Assembly: GCA_029215795.1 (NCBI GenBank) | Contig: JARDYH010000007.1 | Span: forward strand, 20,371,763 to 20,435,762 | Reading direction: 5' to 3' | DNA from: Anniella stebbinsi | Taxonomy: Eukaryota; Chordata; Lepidosauria; Squamata; Anniellidae | Length of the DNA stretch: 64,000 bases | Shown: positions 12,554-23,874 of the stretch, piece after piece | Layout of the letters: every line of letters begins with the position of its first letter | Position numbering within the stretch: the stretch's first letter is position 1 | Notes under the pieces: generated by a model | Told to the model about the DNA's origin: nothing | Database searches by the model: none | Seen by the model: only the letters and a program-made list of their open reading frames with translations | Made by a program: the position numbers and the translations under genes

Positions 12554-12798
12554 GGCCTCATCTACACCAAGCAGGATATTACACTATGAAATTGGTATGG
12601 AAGTGGTATATAAGAGGCAGGAGCCACATTACTGCTTTATAGTGGTATTGAAGTGCACTGACAACTGTTGGGGCCCATTGACACATACCATATACCACTT
12701 TCATACTGCTATATCCTTCTTGGTGTGGCTCCTGCCTTTTATATACTTCTTTCATACCACTTTCATAGTGCAATATCCTACTTGGTGTAGATGAGGCC
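12554..12798. mobile_element. GGCC-ended small DNA transposon (245 bp), target duplication CAT
   Basis: The ends GGCCTCATCTACACCAAGC and GTGTAGATGAGGCC are inverted, and CAT flanks both sides (12551-12553 and 12799-12801). The interior contains an extra internal copy of the right end (12700-12728, reading TATCCTTCTTGGTGTGG), so the element looks like a composite of two partial copies. Confidence 0.85.
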
Positions 12799-12799
12799 C

Positions 12800-13330
12800 A
12801 TGACAGCCATGGAGCTGTCTCAAACTCAACTCATTTTGCTGGACTCATGTTATGCCCTGGTATTTTCAAGCAAGTGTGAGGCTGTAGTTTTGGATGTTGA
12901 AGCTCTTTGAGTTTTCTGTGATAGTGCCTCGGGGCCTTAAGATAGAGGTTGGAGGTTGGAGACCTCAAAGCAGGAGATCCAACCTCAGATCCCCCACTCC
13001 CTGTCCATGTGGAAACAACCTCACTCCTCACCTCTCTGCCTTTGGAGAGGGGAAATGGGAAGATTGGGGCTGTGATGTGGGCAGGAGGGTTTGGAACTGC
13101 AGGGCCTGAAGTCCCTCCAGTCCCTTAGCACAGGGAGAATTTATGCCAGTCTTGGAGATGGTATAAAGTATCTCCATCCCATTGCTTGCAATGGGAGGGA
13201 AATGCAACCCCACTTCACAAAAACAAAAATGGAAGAGCAGAGGTCAACAGGACTCCTCCTGCATGTCTACCAGGCAACCAGGACCCCAACAGGGCTTTTG
13301 GATATAATGGAGGCTGCAGCACTGTAGCAC
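12800..13330. other. Non-genic sequence, nothing recognised
   Basis: Moderately GC-richer stretch without splice-bounded exons. Overlapping frames on both strands show no family motif. Confidence 0.45.
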
Positions 13331-13965
13331 TCTGACAAGGGATGTGAGAATCTTAGTGAGTAGTTAAACTATGGAATTTGCTACCACAAGACATGTTGTT
13401 GTTGTTGTTGTTGTTGTTGTTATTTATTACATTTATATACCACCCCATAGCTGAAGCTCTCTGGGTGGTTTACAAAAATTAAAAGATTGAACACTAAAAA
13501 GACAATATACAAAATTTAAAACCATAAACATAAAACAGCTGACATTTAAAACATTTTAAACTGTTAAGCCTGGCCACAAAGCCAGTTAAAACCTCAACTT
13601 AAGCTGTTAAAATGCCTGGGAGAAAAGAAAAGTTTTGACCTGGAGCTGAAAAGATAACAGTGTTGGCGCCAGGCGGGCCTCACCAGGGAGATCATTCCAT
13701 AATTGGGGGGCCACCACAGAGAATAGAGGATTCTAGAGGATAAGGCTATCAATGGTTACTAGTCCAGATGGGTATGTGCTACCTCCAGTATCTGAGGCAG
13801 TAAGCCTATATACACCAGTTGCTGGGGAACATGGGTGGGAGGGTGCTGTTGCACCCATGTCCTGCTTGTGGGTTCCTGGTCGACAACTGGTTGGCCACTA
13901 TGTGAAGAATGCTGGATTAGATGGACCCTTGGTCTGATTCAGCATGGCTCTTCTTATTTTCTTAA
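13331..13965 (+). mobile_element. CR1-type LINE 3' end, interrupted by a second LINE
   Basis: The left piece (ATGGAATTTGCTACCACAAG at 13371-13390) and the right piece (13739-13965: GGCTATCAATGGTTACTAG, TACACCAGTTGCTGGGGAAC, ending GATTCAGCATGGCTCTTCTT) are consecutive in the related copy at 34420-34690. Between them lies the minus-strand LINE tail at 13395-13738. Confidence 0.75.
13395..13738 (-). mobile_element. LINE 3' tail (CCGCCCAGAG family), minus strand, with (GTT)n
   Basis: It begins with (GTT)n at 13395-13421 and continues with TATATACCACCCCATAGCTGA and CTCTCTGGGTGGTTTACAAA. On the minus strand this is the 3' end AACCGCCCAGAGAGC...ATGGGGCGG shared with 14265, 35248 and 47760. The coding end (rc of GGGAGATCATTCCATAATTG) matches RLWNDLPDE. 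Confidence 0.8.
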
Positions 13966-14093
13966 CCAGTGAAGCTCAAACTCATCAAGTTCTCAGAGCT
14001 TCACCTGGAAGACTGAGCTACCTTGTTTCTGTTCCTGGCTGTGAGTTTTGTTGTGGTGGTAGCGGTTTGAACAAGAAAAGTGCATATTTAGGT

Positions 14094-14094
14094 C

Positions 14095-14128
<34 letters not shown>
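14094..14128. repeat. (ATT)n microsatellite
   Basis: About eleven ATT units. Confidence 0.95.
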
Positions 14129-14259
14129 TAAAAAGTGTGCTTCAAAATGTGTACTTCTATCTCCCCCCTATTTATGAAAGCATCAAAGTGCACATGTTTT
14201 GAAAGCATACACTTTTCCAAAATGCACTCTTTTCAAACTAGCATCCCAAAGTCAGGAAT

Positions 14260-14560
14260 TATTATTATTACATTTATATTCCGCCCAATAGCTGAAGCTC
14301 TCTGGCTGGTTTAAAAATATTAAAAACTTTGAAAATTTAAAACCAATATACAAAATTTAAAATGATAAAAAGCATAAAACAAACTACATATCAACTATCC
14401 AAGGGTCAGTTTAAAAACTCAACATATGCTATTAAATCCCTGGGAGAAGAAAAAAGTCCCATCCTGGCACCAAAAGGATAACAATGTCGGTGCCAGGCGA
14501 GCCTCATCGGGGAGATTGTTCCATATGTCAGGAATGTGGAAGCTTTGCTCACAAAATGCA
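14260..14560 (-). mobile_element. LINE 3' tail (CCGCCCAGAG family), minus strand
   Basis: It begins TTATTATTACATTTATATTC, then CCGCCCAATAGCTGAAGCTC, and the coding end contains the reverse complement of the RLWNDLP-type sequence (GGGGAGATTGTTCCATATG). Same family as 13395-13738, 35243-35655 and 47300-47836. Confidence 0.78.
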
Positions 14561-14739
14561 TGTGTGTATGAAAACAGGATCAACCAAAAAGAAATACTCA
14601 CACATACCCTAACTCTCACTAGGAGGTAGGATTGCCCTGCCAGAAATTGTATTCTAAGCAAATAAATCAAATGAAAGATACCTACAATATAATGACCAGA
14701 AAATAGTAGCAAAGCCTACACCCTTTCACCGTCTGCTTG

Positions 14740-15384
14740 TTTACCTCTATTTTACTGATTGATTTAAAATTATTTTTGGGCTGCCTTTAAGGGTGGAAGC
14801 TTCTTGTGTTATGGATGTACATACCTAAAGCACTGTCCTAAGAAATACTTTTGTAAGCTGCCTTGAGAGCCTTTTTTTGGCTAGAGGGCAGGATATAAGT
14901 GCTAAAATAAATAAATAAAAATATATCCACTGTGTGTTTAAATGAGGCTGCTTTTCAGCGGTGAAATTTGATGTACTGATTTTTGGCACAAGTCTGCAAA
15001 CAAAATGAAAAGGTCTAAGGTTAATCTTGACCTCCTTACATGGGAGGTCTTTGTCATGAAACACACTCAGAGCTGGCTTAAAATGTGAACGTGACATATA
15101 ATAATTGGCATTTTCTTGACTTTGGTTATTTCCCCCTAAGGGCTCCACTGCCAAGTGCTCACTTACTGTATATAATAGCAAGTGCATTTGAACTAGAATG
15201 GGCAAAGACAATGATGACACTTGGATTCAGAGCACAGAGTAAATTATAAATTTTCTACATAGCTCCAAGTTGCCCAAGTGCACAATTATTTTTTAAAATA
15301 AACTCCATGAGCATAGTAATTATTTCAAACTGTTCTATCCATCATAATGTGCCTTAATAAGATGACTTTTCTTACTTCTCTTAT
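14740..15384. other. Non-genic sequence with a possible LINE tail
   Basis: 14755-14925 resembles another LINE 3' end (GTAAGCTGCCTTGAGAGCC ... AGGATATAAGTGCTAAAATA then AAATAAATAAAA). No gene is seen from there to 15384. Confidence 0.5.
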
Positions 15385-16320
15385 TTCTTCTTTCTCTGTT
15401 GTGGCACCCCGGCTGTGAAATGCCCTCCTTTGGAGGCCCGGCTGACACCAGAACTGGCTCCATTTTGGCACCAGGGGGGAATCTACACAGAGTGTTGTTG
15501 CATTAAAAACCGGTCAGATAAGAGTCAGATAAGAGTTTTAAATATTGTCGTAGTAAAACGTCTTAGGCCACATTACTGAGTACTCACGTTACAGGAGAAA
15601 ACTTCTTCAGTTTTTAAAGTGGTGTGTGCGGTCACACACTCTTCTGTCCTGTCTCTTTCTCTTTCTCTTTCGTTTTTACAGTGAGGCATTGTGGGCATTG
15701 TAGTTCAGTCACCACTTCCTCCTTTGTTCCTCTGTCATACCCTAGCGAGTATAGGGCTAGGCATTGTGGGTGTTGTAGTTCAGTCACCCACTTCCTCTTT
15801 CTTCCCCACCAATCAACTGCTAAGCATTTGGGCGCCGGACAACGAAGCACTGTCCCCACGAATCACAAATGGTAAGGAAGGACACATTATTTTACTTAAA
15901 ACGATTTATTAAAAGTGAAACCGTTGTATATAACTGAAGGGAGTTTTAAAAAACCTCAGATATACAACGTTATAGGGAGTGTGTCATGTGGCCCAAAGAG
16001 TTTTCATAACCCTTATAAAACGTTAAAAACCTAGTGTGTAGATTGCCCCCAAGTTAAGACATGGCCTTTTATCAAAGCCTTTGATGGCTAAATTCACCAA
16101 GCCTGCATGTAGTTTTAATTGTTTTAATTGGCTTCACTGTTTTTAAATTCTGTACTGGTTTTAGCTTATTAATGGTCTAATTTATTTTTAGCTGTGTATA
16201 TTTATTATTTTATATTGTTGTATGATTTTATCTGTATGCCGCCCAGAGATCCTTGTGATATGGTGGGGGGATACATATGTTTTAATACCAATAATTAAAA
16301 ATAAATAATAAATGCTGCTT
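15385..16320 (+). mobile_element. LINE 3' end split by a 576-bp DNA transposon
   Basis: The left part ends GGCTCCATTTTGGCACCAG at 15474 and the right part resumes TTAAGACATGGCCTTTTATC at 16055. The related LINE at 47595-47620 reads GGCACCAGGTCAAGACTTCC, so the pieces are consecutive. The tail is ATGCCGCCCAGAGATCCTTG then a TTAAAAATAAATAATAAAT end. Confidence 0.78.
15475..16050. mobile_element. DNA transposon with GGGGGAATCTACACA ends (576 bp)
   Basis: The left end GGGGGAATCTACACA and the right end TGTGTAGATTGCCCCC are inverted repeats, flanked by CAG (left) and AAG (right), compatible with a 3-bp duplication with one mutation. The interior holds a direct repeat of about 25 bp (CATTGTGGGCATTGTAGTTC and CATTGTGGGTGTTGTAGTTC) 72 bp apart, near 15687 and 15759. 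The segment 15587-15638 is shared with the loop of the large palindrome at 42652-42700. No transposase frame is present. Confidence 0.75.
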
Positions 16321-16324
16321 GTTG

Positions 16325-18660
16325 TCCCATTCTATACACAATTACTTGGGAATAAATCCCATAACACATAGAATTGCACTGTTAATCTGTTAAAAGGCAT
16401 ACAATTGATCAACTAAATATTCTTCATCGGTGGACAGCCCTAGAATCTACCCTTGGGTACCATTTTAAAAGACATGTCCTGTGTTTCTCAATACAATATT
16501 CAAATCGGATCTTATTCTGTCAGTTCCATATACAAAATATCCAACCAGCCACAAAGGGAAAAAAAGAGTGTAAAATACTATTTTCAAGAACAGCCAGAGA
16601 TTACTAGTTTTGAACATTTATCCAATACCAAGCCAAGGGAGATAATTCTTGAATTCATGGGATTAAGACTTGTGTTCATAAATTGGCACAAGGTGGGACT
16701 TTTGAAGCTGCCTCATGAGAACTTCAAGAATGAGACTCTAATCCATTCAAAGATGCATGTGCAGAGGTGCATATTGAGCACATCAAACACGTACAATTAT
16801 ATGGCAACCTGAAGAACTATAGAAGTGCTTGTTGGGGGAAGTGCTGATAGGAGAAAATCCGAGCAGCAGGTGAGCTGTGGTTCAAATTCTTGATAGTCCC
16901 CATTTCTGTTCTTTCATCTATGCACTCGCTTTGATTTTTAGCCTTTCTTATCCTTATAGCATGGGATATATAAGTGGTTCTCAAATTTTTTTCCTCCCAT
17001 GGGTCTCTTGAAAATTGCTGAATGTCTTGGTGGGCCATGTGATGTTTTGCTGTCTTATGCCTGTTCTAGATGTAAGTATGTGTAATTTTTTTTAAAAGAA
17101 TGTTTAGTATTTAATGATGTACTTACTGTGTTTATACTGGAACAAGGATGGTAAGTGGGAGGGAGGGGGAGGGAGTGGGAGGGAGTGCTGATTGGCTGGT
17201 GTGTCAAAGGTCTGGATTGGCTGCTGGGAAGAATGTGGGAGGAGTTAGATGAGTGGATGAAGTGCTGTGGGTGAGAGAGTTAGGTTGGGGTCTGCTGAAG
17301 TTAGGGTAGGGTCTGCTGAAGTTGAAGTTAGGATCTGAGGTTTGTCTGTGAAGAGTCTAGTGAGAGTGTAGGAACAATGGCTTTTGTTATTTTGGGAACA
17401 GAGTGATTGGGAGGAGAGAGTGTAGAAGAGGGGATTGCAGGATTGCAGATGAAACTGTATGAAATAAACAAGCATTGAACCTGATGAAACCATGAGCTTT
17501 GTGACTGCATAAACTTACTTTTGTTTAATAAATGTTATTCAGTTTTATAAAACCTGAATTGGATTCTTAGGGTATCTGAGGTAGGGTACAGCATTTAATG
17601 GTGGCAGTGTTGAAGCAGTATGGGAAATATAGGGTCAGTGAGTCACAGAGTCAAGGTGAAGCATTCTGAAATAAAGGAGGACTAAGGGGGTGGCATCACA
17701 GGCCACTTGATGAAATTTACAGATCAAAGCACATACATAACTCATATTTTAGTAACTTTTTCTCCCATTGGTGTCAGAATCATCATGAAAAGCAGTGGTC
17801 ATATTTTAAAAACCACAGACCTGAGCTGGGCATTTATTATCCACCCTTGCCAAATTGGCTTTGTTTTTCATCATCGGGGGTGGTGACAGAGAGAGGTATT
17901 GGGCCAAGTACATGTATTCTTAAGTTTTCTGCAGCCTTTCCATGGAAAACCCAAATGAAGCTCACAGAACACAGTTAAAGAATCTTTGGGGTAAATGATA
18001 TAAGCTTCAACAACAAGAAACCTGGCCCGCTTTCTATATCTAATGAGGTTTCCTTCCCCTTTTGCCGCTTCATTGCTAAACTATGAGATCTGATTTCCTT
18101 CTCATTCTCAAACTCTCCCCTTAGCTTGGATCTTAACTTGTCTAATATCATCTTGTCATCCAGCCCAATCTGTACGAATGCTGGCTAATTCATCTAACAT
18201 CCGTATTACCAAGAAAGTAACCCTGCAATCCCATTCACACTTGTTTATCATTAAGCCACTTTGAATTTAGTGGGGATTACTTCTGAGCAAACATGCACTG
18301 AATTCCACTGCCCAAGCAATAACGCATGCCATACATGCCATGGGATGCAGTTGGAATCATAATGACATCATCTTCTTCCTGCCGTGACATATAGGTAGAG
18401 AAATTATGATGGTGATATATCAGTGAATACATTGCGGTATGCTGGCAGGAAAGGGAAGAGTTCACCATAAGGATACCATTTTCATAGGGGAGATAAGGAA
18501 AACTAACAGACATTTCAGTACATGTCAGGGGTCATGAGTAATTCTGGGATTTTTGTTGTTGTTGTTGATCATGTCAAAATACTGCAAATAAATAAATGCA
18601 TAAATTCAGCAATGGCACTGAGGAAGTAGGGAGGAAACTGAACTATTATAATCACATAAA
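16325..18660. other. Non-genic sequence, nothing recognised
   Basis: No exon, transposon terminus or RNA gene was recognised. A short GGGAG-rich patch lies near 17155-17195 and two partial direct repeats (GGTCTGCTGAAGTT) near 17290-17325. Confidence 0.5.
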
Positions 18661-18663
18661 CCC

Positions 18664-18960
18664 CCTCTACAAGAATTTGGTTTGACGCTTGGTTCTCCGA
18701 TTATGCACATCTTCTCGCAATCGCTGTTACGATAGTGACTGTATGCGGGAGGCGGTTAAGCGCATAACTGGTAGCCCTACTGGTTGTTTGAAATGTGCTT
18801 TAAAGTGGCTGAAATGCAGAGAATCGCTTGTTTACATGGTCAAAATGCACTTAACGGCTGCGGAGCAGGAAAACTCGCTATTTAACGCACATTCGATAAT
18901 GCGCATAATCGGAGAGAAAACGCACCTCTACCCCCGATTTGCGCTCCGCTCTTGTAGAGG
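18664..18960. mobile_element. Inverted-repeat element with CCTCTACAAGA ends (297 bp)
   Basis: The ends CCTCTACAAGA (18664) and TCTTGTAGAGG (to 18960) are perfect inverted repeats. Further in, CTCCGATTATGC is mirrored by GCATAATCGGAG. The element is richer in CpG than its surroundings and has no coding capacity. The target duplication is unclear. Confidence 0.65.
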
Positions 18961-18964
18961 TAAA

Positions 18965-20150
18965 TTTTTTAATGAGACATGAAAGAGCTTTAAACCTCTC
19001 GTGTAGAGGCACCCATACTGTGTAGGTTCGCTTCCCAGTTCCTTTCCATGCTGGAAGGTAACTGGCTGTCCCGGCTGCTGCTGCTGCTGCTGCTGCTGCA
19101 AAGGTCTCTGTAAAGCCATTGCTCAGAGCCACTGGGCTGGATTTTGAAGTGCATTTTCCCATTTGCCCTTTACATTCCAAATAATGGCTTTGCTGAGAAA
19201 TTGGCAGTGGCATAGGGGCTGAAACAGTGGTTCTGTTTCAGCCCCTATGGGAACAGGGGCTGTTCCCCCTCCCTGAATATGGGTCTCAATGTAGCAGAGC
19301 TCCTACAGGAAACCCTTTAAAAAAATCAGGTTAGTAATTCACACTAAGGGTTGAATGAAACAAACAAACAAACAAGACCTCAAAGAGATGTGGCGATAAA
19401 TGTATAGTCCCCCAACCAGATTGAAGTATGAGCTTGAATAACTAATGCTAAGCGCATTCGAATGCATAACATGCATGTTTCATAGTACTCATGGGTTATG
19501 GCTAGTATTTAGTTGTATCCAGTTACATCCATTAATTTACTCCTGATGGGAATTGTTTAGTATTTATACTTTCTGTTAGAAAGACAGTTAGCAGAGAGAG
19601 AAAAAGCAGAACAGAATGAGCATTTACCAGTTCCACATGTACACAAGGCTAAAGAAGAGAGCACAATATTCTTTAGTGAAGGACAATAGTTTACTCACAA
19701 CATAATCTTGCATCTAATATACAGGTACAGTCTACAGTCTCAAAACAAACAAGCCCAGTTTGTTCAGTTCACGTTGTGTTCTACTACACTAGCTGGAAAG
19801 AGCGCAAACACAAATGCTCATGGTAATGGAGGAAATTACTGAGAGAGAGAGGGGGGGTAGGTGGGGGAGAAAGGAAATGAATTGCACAGGAAACCATACT
19901 GTAGGCTAAACAGATTCTAAGACTTGCTTGGTCAAAATTCCCACCAACTAACCAAATACAACACTGCCTCTTCTTACAATTTGCAGACAAGGTCCCAATA
20001 TATCAAAGAACACAAATTAGCAATACTGTATGAATCATGTTAAGATTTCTCATGTGAGCTGGCACTTAACCGGTTCCAGAAATGTGTAGAACCAGTTATT
20101 AAATGTTTGTTACCTTGAACTAGAACCAAACCAGAACAATTTCAGTCAGA
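18965..20150. other. Non-genic sequence with a CTG repeat
   Basis: (CTG)8 lies at 19075-19099. Nothing else is recognised; the surrounding frames that would give polyalanine or polyglutamine have no splice context. Confidence 0.5.
19075..19099. repeat. (CTG)8 trinucleotide repeat
   Basis: Uninterrupted CTG units, outside any recognised gene. Confidence 0.95.
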
Positions 20151-20154
20151 GCTA

Positions 20155-20335
20155 AATAATAATAATAATAATAATAATTATTATTTATTTGTAGCCCGCC
20201 TTGATCCGAAGGGAGAGGCGGGGAACAGCAACAATATAAAACACAAAAATCACAACAGTTAAAATTTTAAAAGCAAGAGAAAAATACAACATTAAAAACA
20301 TCTTAAAATTCATCTGGATAGGCCAGACGTTTAAT
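20155..20335 (-). mobile_element. L2-like LINE 3' tail, minus strand
   Basis: (AAT)n/(ATT)n at 20155-20190 is followed by CGCCTTGATCCGAAGGGAGA and GGCGGGGAACAGCAACAATA, and ends near TTCATCTGGATAGGCCAG. This is the complement of the tail seen at 11760-11831. Confidence 0.8.
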
Positions 20336-20752
20336 GATTTGACTATACATACTGAAACATTTAATGATTTGACTACCCAATTTCAATCCATTCAGGCTGA
20401 GGTTGCTTGAAGTGTAAGAGAATTCCTGAATTAGCAGGGAAATAAAAGTCTGCTAATAGTTCAGTTGATTGAAGCCATGGTTTTTACTTTGCCTCATAAA
20501 AATTCTCAGCAGGATGCAGGCTTACTTAAACACCTTTCCATAATATTTCAGTTCAACTGAGACAAGAGATAGGAACAAAGACAAAGGCTCATGTTTAAGT
20601 GCAATTGGTTTAAGCTGAATGGTGTAATTTACCTGGGCCCAGGTGAATATTTGCAAATGCATTTTCATATAATGATCAATTCCCAGCAGTCAGTAACAGC
20701 TACTTTTAATTAATTCAGTAAGAGTACAATCCTATAAATGTCTACTCAGGAG

Positions 20753-20960
20753 CAGGGATGTACAGCTGTTGTAAAATCCATTCCATCTGCAGTTTGTGGA
20801 TTGTCAGGTGTCTTTGATTACATTGTCCACTCATCGATGGAATAGTTTTTCCTGCAATTTCCCTAATTTGTGGAAATTCAGACTTGTGCAAATTCACACT
20901 TGCAAATAGAGCAAATCCCTCCAAAATGTGCAAATTCCCTCTCCCGAAAGTTCACAGTTT
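20753..20960. repeat. Decayed interspersed repeat (AGGGATGTAC start)
   Basis: The string AAATCCATTCCATCTGCAG, then TGTGGATTGTCAGGTG, recurs at 52955-52995 with changes. The family is otherwise unidentified. Confidence 0.45.
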
Positions 20961-21049
20961 CATTCTTTAGCCTATAGGAGAAATGCACATTTTCAGTGGG
21001 GCTTCTTTGTTTCTTTCTTCATTTATATGGATAAAACTCTGGTAATTTA

Positions 21050-21633
21050 AATGATAATAATAACAATAATAATAATCTGGCAGGAATGGACTATACGGAT
21101 AGACACAATACAGATGCAAAAATAATTCACCAACAACTGGCTATCAAATTCTATCTCATCAAACAACCTACACCATACTATACATACTCACCCAAAACAA
21201 TCTTGGAAAATGCAGATCATAAAATACACTGGGACAGAACAATTCTTATGGACAAGACAATACCTTGCAACCAACTAGACAAAACAATCATACCTTGTTG
21301 ACATAGCAATATCGAATGACAAAAATGTTGTTGAAAAGGAAGAACAAAAGAGAGAAAACTATACATCACTGGCCATGGAAGTCAAAAGTACTATGGCAAC
21401 AGGAAAAGGTGACAATTATTCCAATAGTCACATCAGTCACCGGCATCACATCAAAAAATATACAGAAAACCTCCTGAAATTTGGCCTACCAGAATGCATC
21501 CACACCAACATCCAGAAAGCAATCATACTTAAAACATGCTCAATTGTCAAGAAATTCCTAAATCAGTAAAACACAGCATGACTTGGCAAAGCCCATCATA
21601 TCAGTCTAGAAAAACTGCCACGAGCAAGGAAGA

Positions 21634-21677
<44 letters not shown>
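21050..21677 (+). mobile_element. R4/Dong-like LINE 3' fragment inserted in a TAA repeat
   Basis: (TAA)n precedes (21050-21075) and (AAT)n follows (21635-21677) an ORF remnant. The remnant keeps the conserved end of this LINE class with frameshifts: IAISNDKNVVEKE, then NLLKFGLPECIHTNIQKAII and LKTCSIVKKFLNQ before a stop at about 21567. A second copy with the same flanks lies at 32920-33412. R4-clade elements of the Dong type are known to target TAA repeats. Confidence 0.78.
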
Positions 21678-21934
21678 TAAACTAGCTTGCAAGGCCACAG
21701 AACCTGTACGACTCAGGAAAAGCCACCCTACTGCCAAATCCATGGGTTGCATTCACAGAAATCTGAACTCATTTGATTCTGTTGTGGATTTCTCCTATAT
21801 TCCTACTTAGATTTAAGTGGCATTGTATTAAACAGGACTTGCTTCCAGGGAAGTTGCTAATAGAATTACAGCCCATGGTTGCAATGCTGTAGTTCCAGGA
21901 TGGGTATCAGAGGGGCCACGAGATAGATCAGATG

Positions 21935-22122
21935 AGAACATAGGAAGCTGCCTTATGCTGAGTCAGACCCTTGGTTCAACTTGCCCAGTGTTATCAGCAG
22001 TGGCCGGCAGGGGCTCTCTAGGGTTTCAGGCAAAATTCTTTCCAGCTCTATCTGTACATTCTAGGGATTGATCCAGGTCCTTTCTGCTGGCAGAGCATGT
22101 GTTTTACCACTGAGCTACAGCC
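21935..22122 (-). mobile_element. tRNA-derived SINE, minus strand
   Basis: It begins AACATAGGAAGCTGCCTTAT and GAGTCAGACCCTTGGTTCAA, and ends with the tRNA-like head (GGGATTGATCCAGGTCC ... CACTGAGCTACAGCCC). It is the complement of the SINE at 8738-9124. Confidence 0.8.
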
Positions 22123-22129
22123 CAGCCCT

Positions 22130-23095
22130 CTTATCTTCACTTCTGAGAGGAGAAAAAGAGGTCCATCCTTGGAGGGGGGGGAATCCAAGCTCAGACACCT
22201 CCTCTCCAGTCCCATGGTAAACTCCAAGGCCCTTGCCTCTCCGATATTGGAGGTCTGCCATCAGTATAGGCGAAAAGGGAGCCGATCAGGAGGTGTGTCA
22301 CTGGCAGATTCCCTCCCATGCTTCAGATATGACCTTGACCTGTGGGATAAAGCTGGAGCTGACATTCATAAATTCCCTCCCATGTGTTCCAATGGGTGGA
22401 AACCTGTTCCAAATTATTTTTTAAAAAAGAAAAGAAAAAGAACCCAGAGCATGGAAGAAGGGAATAAAACACTGTTGCCATACTGGCACAAGACCAGTAA
22501 GACCTAGATGGGGTGGTGTGCCTGCCTTCAAATCTGCCATGGGCTGTAGGATTGCTCTGTCCAATGGGACTTACTTTTGAGTGGGCATGGATATGATTGT
22601 GTTGTAAGCATGTAGCTTTTTTTGGTGGGGGAATTCTTTCTTACCTGGAGATGTCAGGGATCAAACCTAGAAGATTCTGAACATGAAGAAAATGTTCTAC
22701 CACTGAGCCACAAACCCCTCCCTTCTTTATTTTATTTTTTTTGCCTAACTGCAGATGAGGTTAAGTTATGTAGACTGTGCATTTCCCTGAAAATCCCACT
22801 CCCCCAATGTCTACAAACCGTCTAAGAATTATGCTATCCATCATAATGTCATTATATAGCACAGTCTAGAAATCTGTCTTGTTAAATATGTATCCCAGAA
22901 GAACAACTACTATTTTAATTTATCATGGAGACGTGCCGGTTAGACGACTCTAAGGAATTGTTTAGTCTATTGAGCGCCAGCACACAGTGTTTGAAAGAAT
23001 GGCATTCACTGGAAATTTGTTTGGTTCTCTCTGGTGTGTGTGTGTGTGTGTGTGTGTGTCAGTATATATGTATGTTTGTGTACAGAGGAAGTAAA
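22130..23095. other. Non-genic sequence with a SINE head fragment and (GT)n
   Basis: 22620-22716 keeps the minus-strand SINE head (GGGATCAAACCTAG ... CACTGAGCCACAAACCC). (GT)n lies at 23033-23059. No gene is recognised. Confidence 0.55.
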
Positions 23096-23099
23096 TGAA

Positions 23100-23870
23100 G
23101 AGATGAGACACGTGAAATGGGTTTAAACAAGGGCCACATTTATTGAAAGATCTGCAAAGAGGGTCCTAAGGGGCATCCAGTATAGGCCTATCCTCAGGCC
23201 CCTCTTTTCCCCGTTTTGGGCAACCATTCTAGCCCGTGAGTAGGCGCAATAACTCCACCTCTCCACGTGCTGCCCTTTTCGGGGAGGGAGACCTTTCTGT
23301 GTCGCCTCCCCCCAGGCCACATGGCTCTGGGTAGGTGAGAAGGGTCAGTCTCAAAAGTAACCCTTATCTCCCAAGCCAGGCCACAGGGCTCAAAGCTGGG
23401 AGCCTCAGGAATTACCAGTCACCAGAACAGTGCCTGTGAATGCTCACCAATTTTCCATACCTCTCTGAATGCCCCTTCCTATCTGCCAGATTGAAAATGC
23501 GACCAAGTTAAATGAGTAGCCAATTTGCCTATTTAAATACACCCTGATCCATCTCACAGTGTGCAGTAGGCTAAAAAACTCATCGCCAATTCAGAACATG
23601 AGTAAAAAAATCCTACTCGGCCCCAATAGGCAATCGGCGAACCCACACTGAGAACAGGGAGGGAGGGAGGGAGGGAGCTGGGTGGAGAAAGAGGAGGAAG
23701 GGGAGGGTGGCTCTCTCTTACATAGCCCTCAACCCCTCCCCTTCCAGTGGCACCAGAATTCCCGCTCTCCAATCAGGAGCGGGCACGTCTCCTCTCTTCC
23801 CCTCCCTGGCCCAAAAGCCTCCCCGCCCCCAGGCTGTTGGCCGGGTGCGGCTGAATGGCACATGCATGTA
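23100..23870 (-). mobile_element. Possible LTR-like retroelement end, minus strand
   Basis: Read on the minus strand there is a TATA-like TATTTAAATA (about 23539-23548), then a GC-richer segment, then AATAAA (about 23140) followed by a T-rich end. That order of promoter box and polyadenylation signal fits a solo LTR. No coding part, TG...CA border or target duplication could be fixed, so it might instead be a decayed gene-derived or unique sequence. A (GGGA)n repeat lies at 23656-23677. Confidence 0.3.
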
Positions 23871-23874
23871 TGCT

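Noticed and set aside
18878..19213. Frames giving polyalanine or polyglutamine around 19075-19099
   Set aside because: They come from a (CTG)n microsatellite, without splice sites or family resemblance.
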